Part shown: in pieces, positions 36,800 through 44,918 of the stretch | Numbering within the stretch: the stretch's first letter is position 1 | How the letters are laid out: the number at the start of each line of letters is the position of its first letter | Assembly (NCBI GenBank): GCA_963764345.1 | Contig: CAVXSF010000007.1 | Coordinates: 186,001-250,000 of the forward strand | DNA from: DASQZK01 sp963764345 | GTDB lineage: Bacteria > Bacteroidota > Bacteroidia > Bacteroidales > GCA-2748055 | Length of the DNA stretch: 64,000 bases | Direction of reading: 5' to 3' | The notes under the pieces: generated by a model | The model's database searches: none | Seen by the model: the letters and a program-made list of their open reading frames with translations, nothing else | Told to the model about the DNA's origin: nothing | Position numbers and translations under genes: made by a program

Positions 36800-38470
36800 A
36801 TGATGAAGATCCAAACCGGATTTTTCAGGAAGATTACCGATTGGCAACAGATCAGAAAATTTGTCAGAATCAGATCGTCGATTTACGGCCGTGTGGTATT
36901 CATTACGGCGGCTTCTCTTATCTTTCTCTTTATTCTGTTCAATATTGTTTTCCGGTCGATGTATGTGGAGTTATTCAATACCACCATAAGACAGAACGGC
37001 GATCATGTAAGTTCTATCGTTGAAGGGGCTTTGTATTATTCCATGCTGGAAAATGACAGGGGAATGCTGCAACGCACCCTTGAAACGATAAGTACAATGT
37101 CGGGTATTGATGAAGTGAACATGTACGATGATCATGATTACCTGGCCTTCACCTCGGTTTCGACTCAATTTAAAAACCGGGGTAATCCCAACTGCAATGA
37201 ATGTCATTCTAATCTGGTTTCCCTGTTTTCCGGAAATGACAAGTCCTACAGAATTCTCGACAATGAGCTTGGCTGTGGCGCGTATGCCAATGAAAACAGC
37301 CGCAGGCAACTTTTAATCCGGAAACCCATATTGAATGCACCATCGTGTTATACAGCTGCCTGCCATGCCCACTCACAGAATGAAGAGTTTCTCGGGTCGC
37401 TTATGATAAATCTTCCCCTGGAAGATCTGGATACTTTTGTTCAAAAGTCATCCAATGAGTTTCTTTTACTGGCGGCGATTATCACAGTTTTCCTGGTATC
37501 TTTCCTGGTCCTGTTTACCAGGCGAAGGATCAAGAATCCCCTCAATTCGATCATTCAGGCCAGTGAAGCCGTATCCAAAGGGGATCACAGCATTCGCCTC
37601 GATATCAAGAATGATCTGCTCGATGATATGAGAAAAGTATCTCTTGCCTTTAACGATATGCTCGATAATATCAATGCAGCCACCAATGAATTGCAGAACT
37701 GGTCTCAGCAACTCGAGTATAAGGTTCAGAAGAAAACAGAGGAATTGTCGGAAGCACAGAAGGAACTCATACATGTGGAACGGATCGCTTCCCTTGGGAA
37801 ATTGTCCTCATCTGTTGCCCATGAGATCAACAACCCGTTGTCGGGGATCCTGATTTATGCCAAGCTTATTCATAAACACCTCGATAATTCAAGTTTCAAA
37901 CACGAAAAAAAAGAAACGATACTTAAGGACCTTAAGCTGATTGAAGCCGAGACTAAACGTTGCGGGGATATCGTCAAGGGTCTGCTCGATTTCTCAAGGA
38001 AAGACCGGGAAGATTTTGAAGTGACCAGCCTCCACAAATTGCTGCGCGAGACTTATAACCTGATGATCCATTCTATTAAAATTGCAGATATCAGCTTTCA
38101 AACCGATTTTAAAGCTCATTCCGACCTGATATTTTGCAGTCCGAATCAGATCAAACAGGCATGCGTTGCACTTCTGGTCAATTCGTCGGAAGCCATAACG
38201 GAACATGGCGAGATCATCATCCGGACATTTAATCCCGACAAAGAAAGTATCCGAATGGAGATTTCCGATAACGGTTCGGGCATTGCCCCCGGTGATATAC
38301 CCAACATATTTGAACCTTTCTTTTCCACCAAACGGGATATCAGCGGGATAGGACTGGGACTTTCCATTGTCCACGGAATCGTCGAGAACCATAAAGGGAA
38401 AATTGAGGTATCTTCAGAACCGGGAAGGGGAACTACCATCTCCATTATAATCCCTCTGGCAGTGAAATAA
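36800..38470 (+). CDS. Membrane histidine kinase with heme-c binding motifs in its sensor domain
   Basis: The ATG at 36800 (MMKIQTGF) is preferred over an in-frame TTG three codons upstream. 556 residues: membrane helix (about 33-53), extracytoplasmic sensor (55-220), second helix (LLLAAIITVFLVSFLVLF), HAMP, short coiled coil, kinase core. The sensor contains CNECH (132-136, classical CxxCH) and CYTAACH (183-189, CX4CH) plus a nearby CGAYA, so covalent heme binding is likely. Kinase motifs: phospho-acceptor SVAHEINNPLSG, N box VNSSEAI, DNGSGI, FFSTKRDISGIGLGLS. It is 17 bp before an NtrC-type regulator gene. Together they probably sense redox state or a heme ligand and control the preceding operon. 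Confidence 0.88.
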   Translation: MMKIQTGFFRKITDWQQIRKFVRIRSSIYGRVVFITAASLIFLFILFNIVFRSMYVELFNTTIRQNGDHVSSIVEGALYYSMLENDRGMLQRTLETISTMSGIDEVNMYDDHDYLAFTSVSTQFKNRGNPNCNECHSNLVSLFSGNDKSYRILDNELGCGAYANENSRRQLLIRKPILNAPSCYTAACHAHSQNEEFLGSLMINLPLEDLDTFVQKSSNEFLLLAAIITVFLVSFLVLFTRRRIKNPLNSIIQASEAVSKGDHSIRLDIKNDLLDDMRKVSLAFNDMLDNINAATNELQNWSQQLEYKVQKKTEELSEAQKELIHVERIASLGKLSSSVAHEINNPLSGILIYAKLIHKHLDNSSFKHEKKETILKDLKLIEAETKRCGDIVKGLLDFSRKDREDFEVTSLHKLLRETYNLMIHSIKIADISFQTDFKAHSDLIFCSPNQIKQACVALLVNSSEAITEHGEIIIRTFNPDKESIRMEISDNGSGIAPGDIPNIFEPFFSTKRDISGIGLGLSIVHGIVENHKGKIEVSSEPGRGTTISIIIPLAVK

Positions 38471-38487
38471 ATCTATACCCTATCATA

Positions 38488-39828
38488 ATGGCTGTAAAAA
38501 TTTCCATACTGATCGTCGATGATGAAGAATCCGTCCGTGATTCGTTGTACAACTGGTTTATTGAAGACGGCTATGATGTTGAATGTGCCGAGAATGCCAA
38601 GAAAGCCCTGTCGATGCTTGAGAGCAGAAACTTTGATATTATTCTGGCAGATATTAAGATGCCCGGCATGGACGGGATGGAGATGCACCTGCGGATTAAG
38701 ACCCTGCCCCACGAGCCTATATTTATTATTATGACTGCCTTTGCATCGGTTGACACTGCTGTACAGGCATTGAAAAATGGTGCGTTCGATTATGTGACCA
38801 AACCCTTTGATCCCGACGATCTCTCTCATCTCATCCGGAATGCTGCTGCCCAGGTGGCACTGAAATCAGAAAATCAAAGTCTGAAGGAGAAAATTACCTC
38901 ACTTGTCGATGTCGAAGATATCATCGGGGAAAGTAATGCGGTGAAGAAGGTCCTCCGGGAGATTGAAAGCATCGCCCAGTCAAGTTCATCCGTGATCATC
39001 ACCGGAGAGAGCGGCACGGGTAAAGAACTGGTGGCCAGGGCTATTCATTCCAATTCGCTGAGAAAATATTTTCCAATGATCAGCGTCCATTGCGGTGCGC
39101 TTACCGAAAGCCTTCTGGAGAGTGAACTGTTTGGCCATGAGAAGGGCGCTTTTACCGGTGCTACCTTTAACCGGAAGGGCAGGTTTGAAATGGCTGACGG
39201 CGGCACGATTTTTCTGGATGAGATCGCCACCATCTCTCCCAAAATGCAGATTGAACTGCTGAGGGTGCTGGAGACCAAATCCTTTGTCAGGGTAGGAGGG
39301 AACAAAGAGATTACCTCTGATTTCAGGGTGATTTGCGCCACCAACCGGGATTTGAAGAGCATGGTCAAAAATGGTACTTTCCGTGAAGATCTGTTTTACC
39401 GTCTGAATGTTTTAAATATTGTCATTCCTCCCCTCAGGGAACGTATCGAGGATATACCCCTTCTGGTAAATTATTTTATTAAGAAATATTGTACATCCAT
39501 GAGCCGTGATCTGATCAGTATTGAGCCGGCTGCCATGAATCATCTTATGGAATTTGAGTTCCCCGGGAATGTTCGTGAACTGGAGAATATGATCGAACGG
39601 GCCATCGTGGTGGGTAACGGAAAGGAGATCTGCCTGAGAGACCTTCCCATGGGCAAGGATGTTCTCAGCAGTTCAATCGAGAGCCTGGATGAACTGGAGA
39701 AAAAGCACATCGGTAAAATCCTTGATAAATATGGCTGGAATATCTCGCGTTCAGCCCTGGCTTTGAATATCGACCGGGCTACCCTTTACAATAAGATCCG
39801 GAAATATGATCTGAAACAGGAAAGCTGA
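38488..39828 (+). CDS. NtrC-family sigma-54-dependent response regulator
   Basis: 446 residues. Receiver domain (1-120; ILIVDDEE, phospho-acceptor Asp in ILADIKMPGMDG, KPFD). AAA+ domain (about 140-375) with Walker A GESGTGKELVA, the sigma-54 contact loop GAFTGA, Walker B GGTIFLDE and the arginine-containing FPGNVRELENMIERA. A Fis-like helix-turn-helix ends the protein (SRSALALNIDRATLYNKI). It is the partner of the heme-motif kinase. Candidate binding palindromes and a sigma-54 promoter stand before the redox operon. Confidence 0.95.
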   Translation: MAVKISILIVDDEESVRDSLYNWFIEDGYDVECAENAKKALSMLESRNFDIILADIKMPGMDGMEMHLRIKTLPHEPIFIIMTAFASVDTAVQALKNGAFDYVTKPFDPDDLSHLIRNAAAQVALKSENQSLKEKITSLVDVEDIIGESNAVKKVLREIESIAQSSSSVIITGESGTGKELVARAIHSNSLRKYFPMISVHCGALTESLLESELFGHEKGAFTGATFNRKGRFEMADGGTIFLDEIATISPKMQIELLRVLETKSFVRVGGNKEITSDFRVICATNRDLKSMVKNGTFREDLFYRLNVLNIVIPPLRERIEDIPLLVNYFIKKYCTSMSRDLISIEPAAMNHLMEFEFPGNVRELENMIERAIVVGNGKEICLRDLPMGKDVLSSSIESLDELEKKHIGKILDKYGWNISRSALALNIDRATLYNKIRKYDLKQES

Positions 39829-39839
39829 TCCTGTTTCAG
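39811..39839 (+). terminator. Hairpin containing the response regulator stop codon
   Basis: CTGAAACAGGA (39811-39821) and TCCTGTTTCAG (39829-39839) form a perfect 11-bp stem around seven bases that include the TGA stop. There is no strong T run, only TATCTGAATTTGT. It is likely a terminator or mRNA 3'-end structure. Confidence 0.5.
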
Positions 39840-39893
39840 TATCTGAATTTGTATCAATCATCGTTAATATTCACCGATTATCACTGAGCCTGA

Positions 39894-40439
39894 TTGGAGA
39901 CCCCGAACATCATATTGTATACGTGCGGTCATTTTGAAGATGACCTCACCCGGCGTATTATCAATGATATCGAACGGGAATTTCACTTTCCCGTCCGGCT
40001 TATCGGGTGTGAAACTGATTTAAATATATATTACAATCCGGTACGCCGGCAGTACGATGCCAATTCATTGCTCAATATGGTTTCAGCCATGATCTCCCCG
40101 CAATCATTCAAAGCTATGGGGCTTTTCAGAATCGACCTGTACATACCCATCCTGACGTATATTTTCGGACAGGCTCAGTTAAACGGCAATACAGGAATCG
40201 CATCCCTTTACCGTCTTCGGAATGAACTTTACGGACTCGATCCGGACCATGAACTGCTGTCCGAAAGGTTCTCCAAGGTAGTGATGCATGAACTCGGCCA
40301 TGCCTTTGGCCTCATTCACTGTTACAACCCGGTATGTCTCATGAGGTCGAGTACTTATGTGGAAGACCTGGACCAGAAAGAAGGGCATTTTTGCAAAAGC
40401 TGCCGCGAACAACTGCCGGATCATGCTTCTCAGGAATAA
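39894..40439 (+). CDS. Archaemetzincin-type zinc metalloprotease
   Basis: 181 residues, cytosolic, probably starting at the TTG at 39894 (no in-frame ATG gives a full domain). The zinc site HELGHAFGLIHC is followed by CYNPVCLM and a CKSC pair near the end, which is the archaemetzincin signature (extended HExxHxxGxxH plus four Cys for a second zinc). These proteases are widespread in archaea but scattered in bacteria, and their substrates are unknown. It follows the two-component genes by 65 bp, past a hairpin. Whether it belongs to the redox system is open. Confidence 0.88.
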   Translation: METPNIILYTCGHFEDDLTRRIINDIEREFHFPVRLIGCETDLNIYYNPVRRQYDANSLLNMVSAMISPQSFKAMGLFRIDLYIPILTYIFGQAQLNGNTGIASLYRLRNELYGLDPDHELLSERFSKVVMHELGHAFGLIHCYNPVCLMRSSTYVEDLDQKEGHFCKSCREQLPDHASQE

Positions 40440-40629
40440 TAAAGGGAACCTGGTTGAGGTATGAATGATGATCTGGCGACAGGAGACAGGTAAACAGAAT
40501 CAGGATGAACAGACAGGTTAGTCACTTTCATTTCTTCCACCGGCTGGTCCTGCAGATCTTATTTTATGAGTTGTATTCTTTTGTCATCCGAGAATATAAG
40601 GCCGGGCGTAAAAATTTTTTATCAGTGAG

Positions 40630-40660
40630 TTGCAGAGAATCTAAATTCCGTTTATCTTTA
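40630..40660 (+). promoter_or_regulatory. Bacteroidota-type promoter of the TonB-dependent receptor gene
   Basis: TTG at 40630-40632 and TATCTTTA at 40653-40660, 20 bases apart, fit TTG/TAnnTTTG with one mismatch. The ATG at 40722 lies about 60 bases downstream. The rest of the 282-bp gap after the archaemetzincin shows no gene. Confidence 0.45.
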
Positions 40661-40721
40661 CTCTGCGCACTGGATGTTACTCATTGACCAATAACACATA
40701 AACCTCAATTCTCAGACTACG

Positions 40722-43094
40722 ATGAAACCCTCGGTGCTTTTTGTAGCCATAGCTATGCTCTGCCTGTTCCAGCCTTTGTCCTGGTGCCAAAATCTTACTC
40801 AGACGATTAAGGGCACGGTTGTCGATAATGAATCGAAGATGCCCTTATTCGGGGCAAATATCATTTTATTAGGTACTGATCCTGTGAAAGGTACTATAAG
40901 TGATGCAACCGGTATGTTCCGGTTTCAGGATGTCCCGGTGGGAAGATATGATGTCCGTTTCAGTTACGTAGGTTATGAGGATCAGATTCTTCCCAATATC
41001 CTGGTGTCATCAGGGAAAGAAGTTTACCTCGAGGTCCAGCTCACGGGTATGGTCTCAGACCTGAAGGAGGTCGTTTTTTCAGGTAGCAGGAAAAAGGACA
41101 AACCACTGAATACCATGGCATTGGTTTCGTCACGTGCCTTTAACGTGGAAGAGACCCAGCGGTATGCTGCCAGTTTTTTTGACCCGGCAAGGATGGCCCA
41201 GTCGTTTGCCGGTGTTGCTACGGCGGATGATGAAAACAATGAAATTGTCATCAGGGGAAATTCGGCTTTAGGTCTCCTCTGGCGTCTCGAAGGCATTGAG
41301 ATTCCCAATCCCAACCATTTCAGCAATGGCGAAGGAGGTTCTGGCGGAGGTATTTGCATGATCAGTAATGCTGTCCTTTCCAACTCCGATTTCCTTACCG
41401 GTGCCTTCCCTGCGGAATATGGCAATGCTACTTCAGGTGTATTCGATCTTAAATTCAGGAATGGCAATTATGATAAACCTGAATTTTCGTTTCAGGCAGG
41501 CATCCTCGGTCTCCAGGCTTCAGCCGAAGGCCCTCTGGGAAAGAACAACAGAGCATCGTACCTGGTAAACTACCGGTATTCATCACTTACGATTCTCGAT
41601 AAGGCGGGGATTAAATTCGGGGGTGAGAATGCTCTGGCTCCTGACTTTCAGGACATCAACTTCAAAATCAATATACCGACTTCAAAGTACGGGACATTTT
41701 CCCTGTTTGGCATCGGAGGTATCAGCAAAACAGGCGACAATGCGATCCGGGATACTTCACAGTGGGTTTACTGGTCTGACAGATTGCAGGAAAGGGAAAA
41801 TCACCAGACAGGGGTGGCAGGGCTTTCACATTTTCTTATCCTCCATGATGCCAATACGTGGATCCGGAATACCCTTGCCGTCACTACAGAGGAAAATGGC
41901 ATGAACCAGGATACCCTTGATTTTTCGGTTAATTTCCATGACGTGAACAATGAAACATTTATAAACCGGGCTCTCAGGTACAGCGGTCTGGTTAACCATA
42001 AATTCAACAACCGAAACGTCTTACGGGGTGGTGTCATCTTCAGCCGGCTCTATTTTGATTTTTACAAATACGGATATATCTGGGACCTCGGGAATTTCGG
42101 GAAGTCCATCGATCAGTCGGGCAGTGCATCGGTATTTCAGTCTTACCTTCAATGGCAAAATAAACTCACAGATAAGCTCACCATAAATGCCGGACTTCAC
42201 TTTATCGATGCATTCCTTAATCAGTCCCTGTCTGTTGAACCAAGAGTAAGCCTGGGATACCGGTTCAACAACCGACAGTCTTTTTCCTACGGCTTCGGAG
42301 TCCACTCAAAAACCCTCCCTCCGTCGATCAATCTTGCTCAACGGCCTCTGTCTTCCGGGGGCTTTGAACAGCCGAACCGAGACCTGGGTCCGGTAAAGGC
42401 CATTCATAATGTTCTCGGATATGACCGGTCGTTATCAGACCATCTCAGACTGAAGGCCGAGGCCTATTATCAGTACCTTTATGATGTTCCTGTTGCTGCC
42501 GATAGTTCATACGTTTCAGCCATTAATGAAAATTCCGGTTTTACCAATGAGAAATTTGTGAATAAGGGAAAAGGAAGGAATTATGGAGTAGAACTTACCC
42601 TGGAGCGGTTCTTTGATAAAAATGTGTATTTCCTCATCACTTCCTCTCTCTTTCATTCGGAATACCTGGCTCTTGACCATATCTGGCGAAATACAAGGTT
42701 CGACGGAAATTATATCTTCAATGTTCTCGGCGGAAAGGAATTTAAAACCGGCAAAAACAAGGAAAATATCTGGAGCCTCAACACAAGGATCATCTGGAGA
42801 GGAGGTTACCGTACAATTCCGATAGACCTGGAATTATCGAACCAACGTGGAGAAACAGTCCTGATCACTCAGGAGGCGTTTACAAACCGTGCACCGGACT
42901 ATTTCAGAATCGACCTGGGTACAGGTTTCCGGAAAAACAAACCAAAGTACAGCTGGTCTCTGAACCTCGATCTGCAAAACCTGACCAACCGCCTCAACCT
43001 TTACCAGGAATATTACAACGTGGCCGATCAACGGATTGAACGATATACCTACTCGGGATTGATCCCGAATCTGAATTACAAGGTCGACTTTTAG
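40722..43094 (+). CDS. TonB-dependent outer-membrane receptor
   Basis: 790 residues. Signal peptide (ends FQPLSWCQ), then a carboxypeptidase-like regulatory domain (about 27-115; IKGTVVDNESKMPLFGANII, VGRYDVRFSYVGYEDQ), a plug domain (about 115-230; EIVIRGNSALGLLWRLEGIE) and a 22-strand barrel ending LIPNLNYKVDF with a terminal Phe. It is shorter than SusC proteins and has no SusD partner, so it is more like a receptor for a metal chelate, cofactor or small ligand. It is 96 bp before an FMN-binding lipoprotein gene, suggesting a link to extracytoplasmic flavin or electron transfer. Ligand unknown. Confidence 0.9.
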   Translation: MKPSVLFVAIAMLCLFQPLSWCQNLTQTIKGTVVDNESKMPLFGANIILLGTDPVKGTISDATGMFRFQDVPVGRYDVRFSYVGYEDQILPNILVSSGKEVYLEVQLTGMVSDLKEVVFSGSRKKDKPLNTMALVSSRAFNVEETQRYAASFFDPARMAQSFAGVATADDENNEIVIRGNSALGLLWRLEGIEIPNPNHFSNGEGGSGGGICMISNAVLSNSDFLTGAFPAEYGNATSGVFDLKFRNGNYDKPEFSFQAGILGLQASAEGPLGKNNRASYLVNYRYSSLTILDKAGIKFGGENALAPDFQDINFKINIPTSKYGTFSLFGIGGISKTGDNAIRDTSQWVYWSDRLQERENHQTGVAGLSHFLILHDANTWIRNTLAVTTEENGMNQDTLDFSVNFHDVNNETFINRALRYSGLVNHKFNNRNVLRGGVIFSRLYFDFYKYGYIWDLGNFGKSIDQSGSASVFQSYLQWQNKLTDKLTINAGLHFIDAFLNQSLSVEPRVSLGYRFNNRQSFSYGFGVHSKTLPPSINLAQRPLSSGGFEQPNRDLGPVKAIHNVLGYDRSLSDHLRLKAEAYYQYLYDVPVAADSSYVSAINENSGFTNEKFVNKGKGRNYGVELTLERFFDKNVYFLITSSLFHSEYLALDHIWRNTRFDGNYIFNVLGGKEFKTGKNKENIWSLNTRIIWRGGYRTIPIDLELSNQRGETVLITQEAFTNRAPDYFRIDLGTGFRKNKPKYSWSLNLDLQNLTNRLNLYQEYYNVADQRIERYTYSGLIPNLNYKVDF

Positions 43095-43190
43095 GAAATT
43101 TGCATGGCTTGTGTCACAGGACCGGCTGAACATTATTCGTAAACAATGAAAGAGTAAAGAGGATACCCATACAATTAATCAACATGTATT

Positions 43191-43580
43191 ATGAAAAACA
43201 GGCTGCTTTTTGTTCTGTGTCTTTTTATGATCATCGGTTGTGAATTATCCGATGAAGAAATATCTTCGATTGATGTAAGGTAAGTTGATATGAGCCTTGT
43301 CAGTGACGGTACTTTTACCGGAGAATACAAGGATCCTGACTCGGATGGACGGGCAAAGGTTTCGGTCACTGTTGAAGATCATCAAATCACTGCCGTTGAT
43401 ATCCTGGAATTGAATGCCTCTCCTGTCGGACGAAAGGCAATGTATATCGTACATACGGTTTTAGAAGAACAATCAGTCAGCGTTGATGCCGTTTCAGGAG
43501 CAACCCTGACGAGTCTTGTTATACTTAAATCCATTGAAGTTGCATTGCTGAAAGGTATTCCTGATATAAAACAACCATGA
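43191..43580 (+). pseudogene. FMN-binding-domain lipoprotein gene with an in-frame stop
   Basis: The ATG at 43191 begins a lipoprotein signal (LLFVLCLFMIIGC) and runs ELSDEEISSIDVR to a TAA at 43281-43283. The same frame then continues without a break: VDMSLVSDGTFTGEYKDPDS to a flavinylation-type motif VDAVSGATLTS and the stop at 43580. Small FMN-binding domains of this sort (as in NqrC/RnfG and PplA) carry FMN covalently on the Thr of SGAT, attached by ApbE. The TAA removes the lipoprotein leader from the domain. Either it is a nonsense mutation or sequencing error, or a leaderless product starts at 43290. The stop overlaps the next ATG (ATGA). Confidence 0.75.
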
Positions 43581-44053
43581 AACATACAATACTTTCATTT
43601 TCCTTTACCGCCATTCTCATCTGTGTAGTTATCTCATCTTCTTTTGCACAGCAAAGAAGGCCAAACAGCATTTATGTTGAAATGGCTGGGGTTGCAGGGA
43701 ACTATTCGGTAAATTATGACAGGATCCTTGGTGATATAACCCATTGGCTGCATTATTCTGCCGGAGGCGGATGTTCAGTCTGGAACAATACGGTTGTAAA
43801 CTTTCCCCTGCATATATTTATGATGGCCGGACGAAAATCCCATAACCTTGAACTTGGGCTGGGAGGACTGCCGGAATTGTATTTCAGCCGCTATGGGAAT
43901 GACCAATCCTTCTTACTGTTCTATTCTTTCGGTTACCGTTATCAGAAGCCGGATGGGAAGATCAGGATGAATATTACGGTTTCCCCGATGTCGCAGCCTT
44001 CTATAAAATGGAATACCACAGCTGTAGGAATTGGAGCCGGGTATGTATTCTGA
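43577..44053 (+). CDS. Small secreted or outer-membrane protein, unknown function
   Basis: 158 residues with a signal peptide (ends SSSFAQQ). The mature part alternates hydrophobic and polar residues, with Gly and Tyr patterns (VEMAGVAGNYSVNYDRIL, GLGGLPELYFSRYG, FLLFYSFGYRYQKPDGKIRM) and ends GIGAGYVF, as in a small 8-stranded outer-membrane barrel. The start overlaps the stop of the FMN-binding gene by four bases, so they were probably translated together, behind the TonB receptor. Confidence 0.65.
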   Translation: MKHTILSFSFTAILICVVISSSFAQQRRPNSIYVEMAGVAGNYSVNYDRILGDITHWLHYSAGGGCSVWNNTVVNFPLHIFMMAGRKSHNLELGLGGLPELYFSRYGNDQSFLLFYSFGYRYQKPDGKIRMNITVSPMSQPSIKWNTTAVGIGAGYVF

Positions 44054-44243
44054 GAATATTCCGCTTTGGATGTGATGGTTGATGTCTGATAAGAGAGGGA
44101 GGGTTTTCAATTGCAATTCCATTTATTGAGCTCCATTTTTCAGGTGGAGTCTTCAAATACGCATTGCAGCCTGTCAAAATTCAAAATCTTTCCCGATATT
44201 TATTCCGGATTTCTGACATATTGAACATTTAAGGCCATGAAAA

Positions 44244-44861
44244 ATGAAAAACACTGTTTTAATAACGCTGATGCTGGTGATTATGGGAAGTTTTTTAAAC
44301 TGCAGTCATAACCAATCCGACCCATCGACATGGAGCCGGGACAAAACAGACCATTGGTTTGAAGCCGGACAATGGTTAAATGGGTGGAATGTTCAGCCCG
44401 ATTCCAGCATCAACCGCAGGGCCCTGGCTGAAGCATATTTTGAAAATCCTGAAAGATGGAATCAGGCATTCGAATTTCTGAAAACCCATGATTTGCAAAA
44501 TCTTGAGTTAAAACGTTACGATATTGACGGAGACAATCTTTTTGCCACCGTGAGTGAATATACTACCCAAAGTGAAGATGAAAAACATTATGAAGCACAT
44601 AGGAAATACGTTGATATACAGTATGTGATTTCAGGCAGGGAGGAAATTGGGGTTTCACCTTTGGCTGATACCACGCAAACGTTCCAGAATTATGATCCTG
44701 CTAAAGATATAGGTTTTTATGCGGTGAATCCGGTGAAAAATTATGAGGCCACACCCCGCAACTTCTTTATATTTTTCCCGTCTGATGCTCACAGGCCTGG
44801 TCTCGATCCCGGAGAAAAGACCCAGGTTAAAAAGCTGGTCATCAAATTAAAGGTTGAATAA
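44244..44861 (+). CDS. YhcH/YjgK/YiaL-family (DUF386) lipoprotein
   Basis: 205 residues. A lipoprotein signal (LMLVIMGSFLNC) precedes a YhcH/YjgK/YiaL cupin domain with its metal-binding features: HYEAHRKYVDIQYVISGREE, an internal Asp/Pro-rich turn and FFPSDAHRPGL. Family members are linked to sialic acid and uronate or galactoside metabolism and are usually cytosolic; here the protein is exported. It is 57 bp before a GH27 alpha-galactosidase gene, so a joint role in galactoside processing is plausible. Confidence 0.82.
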   Translation: MKNTVLITLMLVIMGSFLNCSHNQSDPSTWSRDKTDHWFEAGQWLNGWNVQPDSSINRRALAEAYFENPERWNQAFEFLKTHDLQNLELKRYDIDGDNLFATVSEYTTQSEDEKHYEAHRKYVDIQYVISGREEIGVSPLADTTQTFQNYDPAKDIGFYAVNPVKNYEATPRNFFIFFPSDAHRPGLDPGEKTQVKKLVIKLKVE

Positions 44862-44918
44862 AACGGGTCGGAAATGGCCAGTTGGCCGGTGCCGGCAACC
44901 TTGCTAAATTACTGTACC

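Noticed and set aside
40722..43094. SusC-type glycan importer
   Set aside because: It is about 200 residues too short, no SusD gene follows, and no carbohydrate enzyme is directly adjacent.
43281..43283. Recoded stop codon (selenocysteine, pyrrolysine or an alternative code)
   Set aside because: The codon is TAA, no recoding element is apparent, and TAA ends many other genes in the window.
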